Of a stretch of 21,926 nt of DNA, positions 5,383-13,835 are shown in pieces (the first letter of the stretch is position 1; every line of letters starts with the position of its first letter). The stretch spans positions 35,321 to 57,246 of the IMG/VR virus record IMGVR_UViG_3300001472_000018; one strand, given 5' to 3'. The position numbers and the translations under genes are program-made. The notes beneath the pieces were generated by a model that did no database searches, was not told the DNA's origin, and saw only the letters and a program-made list of their open reading frames with translations. The DNA comes from a virus.

Positions 5383-7581
5383 ATGACCCAGATCCCAAAA
5401 CAAAAAATTGCTAGATCTCGCAAGTCCAAAGACTGGGCGCAGGACTGCATCCGTGCTTTTATCAATCGTTCGTCATTTAGCACGAGCACTAAGCACACGC
5501 TACAAACATACTATGAGGCCTATAATGGGAATCTTAGAGAGGCGGATTACAACTATGTAACGAACCCTTATAATAGCGAAGCATGGGCTAAGAAGAACTT
5601 CCCAGCTCGATTGCGTAACTACAATATTATCAAGCCTATCATAGACTTGCTCTTAGGAGAAAAAGCCAAGCGCCCGTTAGCTTACCAAGTTGTTGTACGC
5701 AATAGCGATATCGAATCGCGGTTTGACAAGTTTCGGAAGACGCAGTTCCGTCAGTACCTAGACCAAGTCTTTGTTAACGAGGCAAACAAACAAGGCATTG
5801 CAACTGGACAAGAGTCTGCCGAACTGCCTGCTGCTGAGGAGTACATGGACCAAGTCTTTTCTAACTATAGGGATTCCCGTGCTATTATGGGGCAGGAGGT
5901 GTTGAATTACCTATTCGATTGGCTCGGCATGGAGGATCAGATTCAAAAAATGTTCTTTGACTGGTTAGTTGCGGGGGAGTGCTATTCGTACAAAGACGTT
6001 TGCATGAACGACGTGAGCTACGATGTGGTGTCTCCTTTAGATATTGACTTTGAGAAGGGGCCGGACGTAGAGTATATTGAAGACGCGGATTGGGTAGTAC
6101 GACGCCAGGTCATGAGCGTTAACCAAGTAGTGGACCGTTTCTACGATGTTTTGACCCCAAAACAAATTGATCGGCTTGAAGCTCCTCATGGTAAATACCG
6201 TGATTCTGCAGGCGGGGCACAAAGCATGTTTAATACCAAGTCGGATGAAGACGACTCGGATCGTATGATAGAGGTAATGCATGTCTGTTGGAAGTCTTTC
6301 TCACGTGTAGGCATTTTGAGCTACATAGATGAGTTAGGACAGCCGCAGGAAGAAGTAGTAGACGAAACTTACTCGGTGGAAGAGAATGAGGAGATTAAAT
6401 ACTACTGGGTAAATGAAGTTTGGGAAGGGTATCAAATTGATAAAGACCTTTTTGTATCTCACCAACCTCATCCTGTACAGCGAAATGAGATGAATAATCT
6501 TTCTGTATGCAAGCTGCCATATAACGGCAGGGTATACAGCAATCGGCACAGCGATAACATAAGCGTTGTCAGCATGGGGCTGCCGTACCAAGTTCTTTAC
6601 AATGTATTTCATTACCGCCTAGAGCTGTCTATTGCTAAGAACAAAGACAAGATTATGCTTATGGAGATGAATACCATCCCTAAACGCCATGGTTGGGACG
6701 AAGAGAAGTTTATGTATTACGCGGATGCTATGGGCTACGCGTTTATTGACTCTACTGCAGAGGGCAAGAACAACGAACGTGTTACTTTTAATCAGTACCA
6801 AGTACTGGACATGTCTTTAGGTCAGTATATCGCGGCTCAGTTCCAACTACTGCAAGCTATTAAAGCTGAGTGGGAAGAAAACATTGGGGTCTCACGGCAA
6901 CGCAAAGGGCAAGTAAAGACCTCTGATGGCGTAGGCACGACCGAACGCGCAGTATTTCAGTCTTCCGTTATCTCAGAAGAGATATTCAGACGATTCGAGT
7001 CTTTCTTAGAGCGCGAGTATGCAGGTTTAATTGACACAAGCAAGATTGCATGGCGAGAAGGCAAAAAGATGTCTTACGTAACCAGCGATTTGCGTACAGC
7101 CCTAGTGAGCGTAGACCCTCAAGAGTACCAAGAAGCTGAATACGGAGTATTTGTCAAGAATAACAGCCGCGAGCAGGACAAGTTAAACCAGATTAAGTCT
7201 TTGGCTTTAGCCTTTGCTCAGAACGGGCAGCAGCCTTCTACTATTGCGGAGATTATAGACAGCAACAACTTCAGTCAAATTAAAACTTTGATGGCAGAGG
7301 TTGATGAAAAGCAAAAAGAAATGCAAGAACAGGCTAGTCAAATGCAGCAGCAACAACTTCAAGCTCAAGCAGAGGCACAGGCTCAGGAAAAGCAAGGAGA
7401 CCAGATGTTTGAAGCGGATCAAAACGACAAAGACCGCATGGTTCAACTAGAGCTTAAGAAAATGGAAGTTGCCTCTAAGTTGACTACAGATGCAGACGGT
7501 AATGGGCGTAAAGACGAGATTGACAAGGCTCGGTTAGACGTCGAAAAAGAAAAAGTGGCGCTCCAACGTCAAAAAGGTTGA
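5383..7581 (+). CDS. Portal protein
   Basis: The portal is the dodecameric ring at one capsid vertex through which DNA passes. The 732-residue protein directly follows terL. Its N-terminal region has YYEAYNG at 43-49 and RNYNIIKPIIDLLLGEKAKR at 78-97, both typical of crAss-like and Bacteroidota phage portals, followed by a long mixed alpha/beta body. From about residue 637 onward the chain is glutamine- and charge-rich and likely coiled coil. Inside it, residues 703-714 (DADGNGRKDEID) form an EF-hand-like calcium-binding loop. There is no Shine-Dalgarno sequence. A 70-base spacer with a candidate promoter follows before the scaffold gene. Confidence 0.87.
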   Translation: MTQIPKQKIARSRKSKDWAQDCIRAFINRSSFSTSTKHTLQTYYEAYNGNLREADYNYVTNPYNSEAWAKKNFPARLRNYNIIKPIIDLLLGEKAKRPLAYQVVVRNSDIESRFDKFRKTQFRQYLDQVFVNEANKQGIATGQESAELPAAEEYMDQVFSNYRDSRAIMGQEVLNYLFDWLGMEDQIQKMFFDWLVAGECYSYKDVCMNDVSYDVVSPLDIDFEKGPDVEYIEDADWVVRRQVMSVNQVVDRFYDVLTPKQIDRLEAPHGKYRDSAGGAQSMFNTKSDEDDSDRMIEVMHVCWKSFSRVGILSYIDELGQPQEEVVDETYSVEENEEIKYYWVNEVWEGYQIDKDLFVSHQPHPVQRNEMNNLSVCKLPYNGRVYSNRHSDNISVVSMGLPYQVLYNVFHYRLELSIAKNKDKIMLMEMNTIPKRHGWDEEKFMYYADAMGYAFIDSTAEGKNNERVTFNQYQVLDMSLGQYIAAQFQLLQAIKAEWEENIGVSRQRKGQVKTSDGVGTTERAVFQSSVISEEIFRRFESFLEREYAGLIDTSKIAWREGKKMSYVTSDLRTALVSVDPQEYQEAEYGVFVKNNSREQDKLNQIKSLALAFAQNGQQPSTIAEIIDSNNFSQIKTLMAEVDEKQKEMQEQASQMQQQQLQAQAEAQAQEKQGDQMFEADQNDKDRMVQLELKKMEVASKLTTDADGNGRKDEIDKARLDVEKEKVALQRQKG

Positions 7582-7638
7582 TATTAATAAAAAGAATAGA
7601 CGGCAAATATAATCCGTCATATAATTCGGTATATAAAA

Positions 7639-7646
7639 TACTTTTG
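7639..7646 (+). promoter_or_regulatory. Candidate Bacteroidota-type -7 promoter element (TACTTTTG)
   Basis: TACTTTTG fits TAnnTTTG exactly and stands five bases before the ATG of the scaffold gene, in a 70-base A/T-rich spacer (7582-7651). Transcription from it would start at about the start codon. A small inverted repeat, GACGG/CCGTC (7599-7603 and 7614-7618), lies upstream. No clear -33 box is visible. Together with the terminator after the capsid gene it would define a scaffold-capsid transcription unit. Confidence 0.45.
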
Positions 7647-7651
7647 TAGGA

Positions 7652-8740
7652 ATGAGTGAAGAAAAATCATTGGATTTAAGCCAAGTTAGCGTAGCCAACT
7701 TGCTTAACAATACGGGACAAACGGCAATTCCAACGCCCGAGCCAGAAGCAGTAGAAGAGCCAGAAGCAGTTGCTGAGACCCCCGAGGTTTCGGAAGAAGT
7801 GGAAGAGCAAGTAGAACAAGAAGAAGAAACGTCGGAAGACTCTGACGATTCTCCTGAAGTTCTTGCAGATACTGATACTGAAGCACCTGTAGAAGAAGAT
7901 GTAAGTGTCATCGATGTTTTAAAGTCCAAAATGGGCTACGAAATTGAAGGAGACTTTGCAGAAGACTACGACGGCGTTGCAAAGTTTGCAGATGCTGTAG
8001 CTCAAGAGATTGCTAAAGAGCAGCTTGACACGGTATTCTCGCAATTTCCTGACGTAGAAGAGTACTTGCAGTTTCGTTACAACGGTGGCGATCCTAAACA
8101 ATACTTTCAGGCAACCTCTCCTGTAGTAGACTATAGTGCTGTAGAGATAAGCGATGAAAACGTCGGTATCCAACGAGCTGTAGTAGAAGAGTTTTTACAA
8201 CGCTCTGGGTATACTAACGAAGAAGTTGCAGAAACAGTGCAGGACTACCTCGAGGCAGGCATTTTGCAGCGTCAGGCAACTAGAAGCTTAGGCAAGCTCC
8301 AACGGCTACAGGAGACTGAAGCTAAGGAAATTGTAGTAAAGCAAAAGCAGCAAGCGGAGCAGCGTCAAGAAGAAATGCAACAACAGTGGTCCTCTATTAA
8401 AGGCACCATTGATAAAGGCACAGTTAAAAACTTTGAAATCCCTACCTCTGATCGCAAGAAGTTTTATACTTGGATGAGCGAGGCGGTAGATAAACAAGGA
8501 CGCACTCAGCGTCTAGTAGATAGAGAGCAAATGGACTTAGAAAGCCAAGTTGCTATGGAGTACTTGTTGTGGAAGAAGTTCGACCTCAACAAATTAGTAA
8601 GTAGTACTAAGAATACTAAAGCGGCACAGAACCTTAAGCAGAAACTGCAACAGAATAAACCCGCCTCACAGCGGATGAAGGGAGGTAAATCTTCTTTCAA
8701 AGCACCGAAGAAATTACCTTCATTGAAAGATCTTTTGTAA
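7652..8740 (+). CDS. Capsid scaffold protein (prohead core)
   Basis: A scaffold guides capsid shell assembly and is then lost. The 362-residue protein lies between portal and major capsid genes, the usual scaffold position. Composition fits. The first about 90 residues are extremely rich in E, V, P and S and probably disordered. The middle (about 95-200) is acidic and helical. Residues 220-260 are a glutamine- and charge-rich coiled coil, and the C-terminus is basic (MKGGKSSFKAPKK, 342-354), as in scaffolds that contact the capsid protein through a basic tail. No protease motif is evident. There is no sequence-level family match, so the call rests on position and composition. Confidence 0.72.
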   Translation: MSEEKSLDLSQVSVANLLNNTGQTAIPTPEPEAVEEPEAVAETPEVSEEVEEQVEQEEETSEDSDDSPEVLADTDTEAPVEEDVSVIDVLKSKMGYEIEGDFAEDYDGVAKFADAVAQEIAKEQLDTVFSQFPDVEEYLQFRYNGGDPKQYFQATSPVVDYSAVEISDENVGIQRAVVEEFLQRSGYTNEEVAETVQDYLEAGILQRQATRSLGKLQRLQETEAKEIVVKQKQQAEQRQEEMQQQWSSIKGTIDKGTVKNFEIPTSDRKKFYTWMSEAVDKQGRTQRLVDREQMDLESQVAMEYLLWKKFDLNKLVSSTKNTKAAQNLKQKLQQNKPASQRMKGGKSSFKAPKKLPSLKDLL

Positions 8741-8762
8741 CCCTTAATAATTAGTTTAAATC
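8741..8762 (+). promoter_or_regulatory. A/T-rich leader of the capsid gene, repeated at 12990-13006
   Basis: The spacer begins with CCCTTAAT and ends with TTTAAATC directly before the ATG. The same two blocks stand before the gene at 13007, and TTTAAATCATGTCT is identical across both start codons (8755-8768 and 12999-13012). There is no Shine-Dalgarno sequence, so this is a candidate translation-enhancing leader for highly expressed virion genes. Confidence 0.45.
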
Positions 8763-10190
8763 ATGTCTGCTGACAACATTAAAAAGCTTCGTTTATACGA
8801 AGACACGTTCAACAGTTCCTCGATGACTGATGAGAATAGCCTCGCAGCTGCTCTCATGACTCAACCCGACGTTCTGTCCCCTGTAATTACCCATCTTTCC
8901 GGCCAGGAAGACAAGCGATTCCCGCTTTCTTACTTGACTGAAGGCATGGGTGCAACTAAGTACATCAACGATATTGAGTACGATTACCCAGTGATGGGCC
9001 GTATGAATAAAGCCGTAGAGTGTACTGCCCAATCTGGTACTGGTATAAACCATACTCGTATTAAATTAACTTTTGCTGAGCGATGGTTCGTTCGTCAATA
9101 CATTCTTGAGGCTCCAGATGGAACGCAAGTACGTGTAATGGACGACCCCACTCCTGTAGCAGCAGGTTATGAGTATAGCGTTCAGCTCGTATCATCTGAT
9201 GGTGCCGCCGTAACTAGTACTGCTTTTGCAAACAAGATGTTTGTTCAATTGTACGCTCCGGCTGCAATGAGCGGATCTCGTGGAAACGAAAGCCACTGGG
9301 TTGCCCCATCTAAAATGCGTAATCAAATCAGCTTGATTCGTAAGTCTTATGCGTACGAAGGCAACATGCCTGACCGCGTTGTAAACTTTGAATTCAATGT
9401 TGGTGGACGCTCTACTAACCTATGGTATGACTTTGAGGAGTACCAGCACATGTTGCGTTGGAAAGAAGAGACTGAATATGCATTGTGGTACAGCCAGTAC
9501 AACCGTGACGCTGCAGGACTTATCCATATGAAGGATGACAATGGCAAGCCGATTTCTCTTGGTTCTGGTGTCTTTGAGCAGATTCCTAACGTGGATACCT
9601 ACTCTGAGTTGACTACTGCTAAGATTAAGTCTGTTGTACGGGATGCTTTGTATGGGGCAACTGACGCACAACAGATGAACATCGTATTGTTCACTGGTAT
9701 TGGGGGAATGGAAGAGTTTGACAACGCTATGAAGTCTGAGATTAGTGCCGGTTCTTATATCAAGAATACTGATCCTGCAAGCTTTATTGGCGGAAGCGGT
9801 AACAACCTTAAGCTAGGCGGTTACTTCACTTCTTACCAGCACATCGATGGGCACATCATCACTGTTCGCCACTTGCCTCTGTTTGACCACGGAGCACGTG
9901 CTTTGAATAGCGATCGTCACCCAGTGACTGGTCTTCCTTTGGAATCTTACCGCATGTGTTTCCTCGATATGAGCACATATGATGGTGAGCCAAACGTTCA
10001 GTACATTTCTCGTAAGGGACGTGAGCTAATGCGTTGGGCCGTTGCAGGTGCTTCTGTACCTCCTGGGTTCGGCGGAAACGCTCTCCGTGCTACTGACGTT
10101 GACGGTTCTTCTGTACACTTCATGAAGGAGTGTGGAATTGCAATCCGTCGTGCTACAAATTGCTTACTCTTGGATTGCACCAAGTCGTAA
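8763..10190 (+). CDS. Major capsid protein
   Basis: This 475-residue protein follows the scaffold gene and is followed by a strong terminator, the classic place for the capsid shell protein. It has no signal peptide. The N-terminal arm (about 1-75) is followed by DIEYDYPVMGRMNKAVE (72-88 region) and, in mid-protein, WKEETEYALWYSQYNRDAAG, patterns I associate with major capsid proteins of crAss-like and related Bacteroidota phages, which have the HK97 fold. The composition is even, with few lysines and many G, D and S, as usual for shell proteins. Its leader is shared with the gene at 13007. The fold is assigned from family resemblance and context, not structure. Confidence 0.85.
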   Translation: MSADNIKKLRLYEDTFNSSSMTDENSLAAALMTQPDVLSPVITHLSGQEDKRFPLSYLTEGMGATKYINDIEYDYPVMGRMNKAVECTAQSGTGINHTRIKLTFAERWFVRQYILEAPDGTQVRVMDDPTPVAAGYEYSVQLVSSDGAAVTSTAFANKMFVQLYAPAAMSGSRGNESHWVAPSKMRNQISLIRKSYAYEGNMPDRVVNFEFNVGGRSTNLWYDFEEYQHMLRWKEETEYALWYSQYNRDAAGLIHMKDDNGKPISLGSGVFEQIPNVDTYSELTTAKIKSVVRDALYGATDAQQMNIVLFTGIGGMEEFDNAMKSEISAGSYIKNTDPASFIGGSGNNLKLGGYFTSYQHIDGHIITVRHLPLFDHGARALNSDRHPVTGLPLESYRMCFLDMSTYDGEPNVQYISRKGRELMRWAVAGASVPPGFGGNALRATDVDGSSVHFMKECGIAIRRATNCLLLDCTKS

Positions 10191-10206
10191 CTGGTATTTT
10201 GGTTAG

Positions 10207-10246
10207 GATTGGGGGAGGTAGTGTGCCTCCCCCTTTTCTTTTTATT
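10207..10246 (+). terminator. Strong rho-independent terminator after the capsid gene
   Basis: GGGGGAGG (10211-10218) and CCTCCCCC (10226-10233) form a perfect 8-bp G/C-rich stem with a 7-base loop, followed by TTTTCTTTTTATT. It lies 20 bases after the capsid stop. No promoter is obvious in the 26 bases before the next gene, so partial readthrough probably feeds the downstream genes, leaving the scaffold-capsid part of the transcript most abundant. Confidence 0.9.
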
Positions 10247-10272
10247 AGAAACTCATTAGAAAAACAATAGAT

Positions 10273-11082
10273 ATGTCTTCACACCTCATCACCATTAACC
10301 GTCGACCTAACTCGACAAACCTCCCAAATGAAATTTATACAGAGTCCAAGCGTAAGATTGGATCAGTATTTACTAGCGGAGGAGATATTATTAGAGGCCT
10401 GACTTTTGCAGAGCAGAAGCAGTACCTCCCTGAAATTATAGGACTTAGCCCCTCTGATCCCGAATTCAGTCGTAAATGCCGAGAATACTATTTGAACATG
10501 ACTGTGTCTGTTCCTATGGCTGGGCTAGATCTTGAAGTTGGTTTAGACGAAGAAGGGCATCCTTTGAATGTACTTGATTACATTAAGTACAAGTTTGCTC
10601 TTGCACACCCCTTTGTTGTAACAGACGAGGAGCAGTTGACTGGCAGCAAGCGTATCCAGTATTTTATTAGCGATAACCGCAAGGAGCTTAAAGAAGCTAG
10701 TGCAAGTTTGGTTATTAGGAAAGATGCGTACAAGGAGTTTATTAAGCTGTGCGATAATGAAGACCGTATGAATATGGTTCTTCACGTGTATTCTTATGAT
10801 CCTGGGTCAATGACTAAGGATGAAAAAGAACTTCAATTAGAAGAGCTACAAGAAGATAATCCTCTTTACTTTATCGATATTTGTAAAGATAAAGATTTGG
10901 CTCTTACAGCTCTTATCAATGAAGCTCTAAGCGCAGAGGCCCTTCGTAAAGTAGGCAACAGTATATTAGACGGTGACATCACCCTAGGAGATTCTATGGA
11001 AGGCGCCGTTCTCTTCCTTAAGGATAAGAAAAATTCTAATGTTTTAACGGCAATCAAAGCCAAACTAAAGGCTTTCGCATGA
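10273..11082 (+). CDS. Conserved Bacteroidota-phage structural-module protein, 269 aa
   Basis: The protein lies between the capsid and adaptor genes. Residues around 42-70 (GLTFAEQKQYLPEIIGLSPS, then PEFSRKCREYYLN) and the following motif SVPMAGLDLEVG resemble a family I recall from crAss-like and other Bacteroidota phages downstream of the capsid gene. No function is established that I know of. The rest is alpha/beta without signal or membrane segments; the C-terminal quarter (about 205-269) is helical and charged. Its place between capsid and neck genes suggests a minor head or connector role, which is inference. The stop and the next start are separated by one base (TGA-T-ATG), so translation is probably coupled to the adaptor. 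Confidence 0.6.
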   Translation: MSSHLITINRRPNSTNLPNEIYTESKRKIGSVFTSGGDIIRGLTFAEQKQYLPEIIGLSPSDPEFSRKCREYYLNMTVSVPMAGLDLEVGLDEEGHPLNVLDYIKYKFALAHPFVVTDEEQLTGSKRIQYFISDNRKELKEASASLVIRKDAYKEFIKLCDNEDRMNMVLHVYSYDPGSMTKDEKELQLEELQEDNPLYFIDICKDKDLALTALINEALSAEALRKVGNSILDGDITLGDSMEGAVLFLKDKKNSNVLTAIKAKLKAFA

Positions 11083-11083
11083 T

Positions 11084-11776
11084 ATGACTGTTCAAGAGAT
11101 GCACTATGCTGTGGACCAGGGATTACAAAAAGTAGCCTCGTCGGTCTATGATTACTTCTTACCTGAAGAGGTTGACTTTTGGTTGAATCGGGCACAGGAA
11201 AGATTTATTAAGCAGCGTCTCTACAAACAGACTGATCCTAAAAAAGTCGGATTTGAAGGCAACATAAAGCGTATGGATGACCTCCGTATGCTTATTACAG
11301 TAGACTATGAAGATGGGGTGGTTCCATCTTCTAATGTAGACTTTGTAAACTTTGACTTGCCAATCGATTATATGTTCCTCGTCAATGCTCGCGTGCAATT
11401 TCACGTGAACCATTGCGGGGAACAAGTCGATACTGCAGACCCTTTGGTTATCAGGGATTTAAGAATTGTTGAGCAAGACAAAGTATACCAGCACCAGCAG
11501 AATCCTTTTGGAAAAACTAGGGCTGAAGCTCCTGTAGCAACAATTTTTGACGACGACGTTAGGGTCTTTCAAGAGAAAGAAAAGTTTATATTAAAAACAC
11601 TGCGGCTAGATTACTTGCGGGTACCTGTTGACATTACGCTGTCAACTAGCGTAGATTGCGAACTCGCAGAACACACGCACCACGAGATTGTAGATCTCAC
11701 GGTGAAAAGCATCATCGAGGCCATAGAGTCGCCACGATACCAAACGACTTCTATCGAACAACAACAATCTGAGTAA
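11084..11776 (+). CDS. Head-tail adaptor (neck ring) protein
   Basis: The 230-residue protein carries LPEEVDFWLNRAQERFIKQ (26-44) and GFEGNIKRMDDLRMLI (56-71). This combination is typical of a neck or adaptor protein of crAss-like and related podoviruses, which sits below the portal. The C-terminal HEIVDLTVKSIIEAIESPRY (about 200-219) also fits the family, where a final helix packs against the ring. The gene follows the conserved 269-aa gene in the head module, and its TAA overlaps the next start (TAATG). It has no signal or membrane segments. The family is assigned from recalled patterns; the exact ring position is unknown. Confidence 0.7.
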   Translation: MTVQEMHYAVDQGLQKVASSVYDYFLPEEVDFWLNRAQERFIKQRLYKQTDPKKVGFEGNIKRMDDLRMLITVDYEDGVVPSSNVDFVNFDLPIDYMFLVNARVQFHVNHCGEQVDTADPLVIRDLRIVEQDKVYQHQQNPFGKTRAEAPVATIFDDDVRVFQEKEKFILKTLRLDYLRVPVDITLSTSVDCELAEHTHHEIVDLTVKSIIEAIESPRYQTTSIEQQQSE

Positions 11777-12984
11777 TGAATAATCTTATATCTACACTGG
11801 TAATTGAAGCTTTGGATTCAGCTATGGCAAATCAAACAGGGGCAACAGCAACAAGTATTGCGGACGCCGCAGCTACCAATCGTTTGGTTGTACAGCGTGA
11901 CGGGGAGTTTGCTACTGGACAATTGACTAATACTACTGCAGCTCAACTCATTAAGCTTAGTGCTGCAACTACTATGTCTGATGGCACTGTATCCGTAATG
12001 TCTTCTTCAGAGTTTAAGTTAGCGGACATTATTTCTTCTAATTATGCTATTCCAAGTGCAGGCACTGCTGCTTCGTACGTTCTTGAGTTTGCAAATGCTG
12101 TTAAATTAGGAGGACAATTCTTTATTCGTCTAGAACGTAAGGATGGCGCAGGCATTAATGCTTCTGCTACTTTTTCCGGCGAAACTTTAGCTGAAGTAAA
12201 AGCGCAGTTTGACTTGCGGGCATCGTTTAATGACTTTGGCAATGTAGCTATGACTGCTACGGATGCCGACACAATGACAATTGCTGTAAGTGCTAAGGAT
12301 TCAAATTCTGACGTACACATCTCTACAAATGATGATGTTACTTTTACAGATGTAAATCCTGTAAATAAAAAAGGATCTCTTACTGTTGCTAAAGGCTTAG
12401 AGAAGTCTGGCTTTATTAGTCAAGGGGCTTATAACCAATATGGCTTTCCAATCGTTGTCCCAGAAACATCTACATCTGCAGGACAGGATTATGGTATTTA
12501 TACTATCGAACTCCGCAAAAAAGTTGCAGGTCGTTTCGTATTTGAGACAATTAAAGTTCTTATTGCGGACGATGAGGCTAACGCTCAAAAGACTGCTCAA
12601 GCGTTGAACAATCTACTTGGACTGACTGCTGCAGATTCTACTGTGCCTACAGCTATTACTGCAACATCGTTTGTTACAAATGACGCTGGAGACACTGTTG
12701 CAGGTACAACTTATACTGATGACGCTGCAGTTGCAATCTTTGTCAAGGCTACAGGATGCGAGGTTGGTACTACCATTACAATTACTTTAGAGTCTGATGG
12801 ATCTGAGGCAAACCACGTACAAGCCTTTAGTGTTACTGATGCATCGGATGTTTACGCTATTACTGGGGTTGACTCTTCAACCTATGCAAATGGCGCAGTA
12901 GTCACTGCTAAAGCCATTCTTACAGATTCTTCAGGTAATGTCAGTGCTGCCGCATCTAGCGCAGGCACTGTAACTATCGCATAA
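11776..12984 (+). CDS. Virion protein with C-terminal Ig-like domain, 402 aa
   Basis: The protein is rich in A, T, S and D and strongly beta, as typical for virion surface proteins. Residues 1-280 have two or more beta domains, including a segment with YGIYTIELRKKVAGRFVFE and a following helix rich in A and N (about 265-280). The last about 115 residues (from about 287) begin DSTVP and end TDSSGNVSAAASSAGTVTIA, the typical edges of a bacterial Ig-like domain. Such domains on phage heads and tails often bind host-surface sugars or proteins. A decoration, tail tube or whisker role is inference. It starts within the adaptor stop (TAATG), so expression is coupled to the neck gene. Confidence 0.6.
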   Translation: MNNLISTLVIEALDSAMANQTGATATSIADAAATNRLVVQRDGEFATGQLTNTTAAQLIKLSAATTMSDGTVSVMSSSEFKLADIISSNYAIPSAGTAASYVLEFANAVKLGGQFFIRLERKDGAGINASATFSGETLAEVKAQFDLRASFNDFGNVAMTATDADTMTIAVSAKDSNSDVHISTNDDVTFTDVNPVNKKGSLTVAKGLEKSGFISQGAYNQYGFPIVVPETSTSAGQDYGIYTIELRKKVAGRFVFETIKVLIADDEANAQKTAQALNNLLGLTAADSTVPTAITATSFVTNDAGDTVAGTTYTDDAAVAIFVKATGCEVGTTITITLESDGSEANHVQAFSVTDASDVYAITGVDSSTYANGAVVTAKAILTDSSGNVSAAASSAGTVTIA

Positions 12985-12989
12985 TATTA

Positions 12990-13006
12990 CCCTTAATTTT
13001 TAAATC
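12990..13006 (+). promoter_or_regulatory. A/T-rich leader matching the capsid-gene leader
   Basis: CCCTTAAT (12990-12997) is followed by TTTTTAAATC right before the ATG at 13007, repeating the arrangement before the capsid gene with a spacer five bases shorter. A related CCTTAAT also lies at 20804-20810, before the last fibre gene. It is a candidate leader for high translation. Confidence 0.4.
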
Positions 13007-13825
13007 ATGTCTCATACTAAGACTGTTCTCGTCTCTAATGACGCCGCCGCTACTTCAACAACTGTAGCTAGTGGCAAACTTGTTGCTTTTGTTGATGGTT
13101 CTGCTGTTGCTAGTAGCGCACCATGGGCTGCTATTAATGCTTCTGGCTCTGCTGCTAAAACCTTTCAGTTCCAAACTGGTGAAGGAAGCTCTTTGCTTTT
13201 TAAAGGCGCTGATGTAAAATCTTCTACAATTCAAGATTACGTAGCTGGTACACAGCAAATCTTGGAGGTTACGCCTGTAGTTGAAGCAGATGGATCTGCA
13301 TTTATTAAGCTTATCAATGTAACTGAAGGCCGAGAGAAGTTCACTATTGCTACTTTTGAAGCTCCTGCAAAGGCGGGTCAAAACGATGCTGCTGCTGTAG
13401 ATCTTTTGGTTCTCGCTATCAATGCTTCTAAGCGTGACATCTTCAAAGATGTTCAAGCTGCTGAAAAGAGTGGTGCTGCTACTGTGATTCAAATCACTAT
13501 GCCTTTGAATGTAAGCATGCGAGGAGCATCTAATGACGCTTCTTCTGCTGTTGTGGTGGCTACTGCTCCTGTTTTTTCTATTGGCGCACCCGCTGATGTA
13601 AATGCCGAAGTTCAAGCCGCTCTTCCTATCCAAGGTGTTACTAACATTGCAGGACCTAACGTAGTAAAGCCTGCAGTTGTTACTGGAGCTAATACCTACG
13701 ATCGGACTTGTTTGTTTGTAGAGCAGACGCACGGTAACCGCACAGACATTCATGAGATTGTTTTGTATACCCTTGCTGCTAACACTACTTTGAACGGTAC
13801 GCTGGATACTTTCTTGGCATCATAA
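13007..13825 (+). CDS. Abundant virion protein candidate, 272 aa, beta-rich
   Basis: The protein is rich in A, V, S and T and looks mostly beta. No family is recognised with confidence. The central part (about residues 80-140: QILEVTPVV, then FIKLINV, then TIATFEAP and LLVLAINASKRD) resembles the order of strands in the preceding 402-aa protein (YVLEFANAV, FFIRLERKDG, ATFSGET, LRASFND), so the two may share a domain. Its start region is nearly identical to that of the major capsid gene, which hints at high expression, as for a decoration or tail tube protein. This is inference. There is no signal peptide or membrane helix. Confidence 0.6.
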   Translation: MSHTKTVLVSNDAAATSTTVASGKLVAFVDGSAVASSAPWAAINASGSAAKTFQFQTGEGSSLLFKGADVKSSTIQDYVAGTQQILEVTPVVEADGSAFIKLINVTEGREKFTIATFEAPAKAGQNDAAAVDLLVLAINASKRDIFKDVQAAEKSGAATVIQITMPLNVSMRGASNDASSAVVVATAPVFSIGAPADVNAEVQAALPIQGVTNIAGPNVVKPAVVTGANTYDRTCLFVEQTHGNRTDIHEIVLYTLAANTTLNGTLDTFLAS

Positions 13826-13835
13826 CTTATAAAAT

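Noticed and set aside
7534-7929. Leftward 131-aa serine/threonine-rich open frame
   Set aside because: It is antisense to the glutamate-rich N-terminus of the scaffold, where GAA/GAG codons read as TTC/CTC or TCx on the other strand.
13055-13753. Leftward 232-aa open frame inside the 272-aa virion gene
   Set aside because: It is the mirror image of an alanine-, serine- and threonine-rich gene, giving serine, arginine and asparagine runs without domain logic. It is a compositional shadow.
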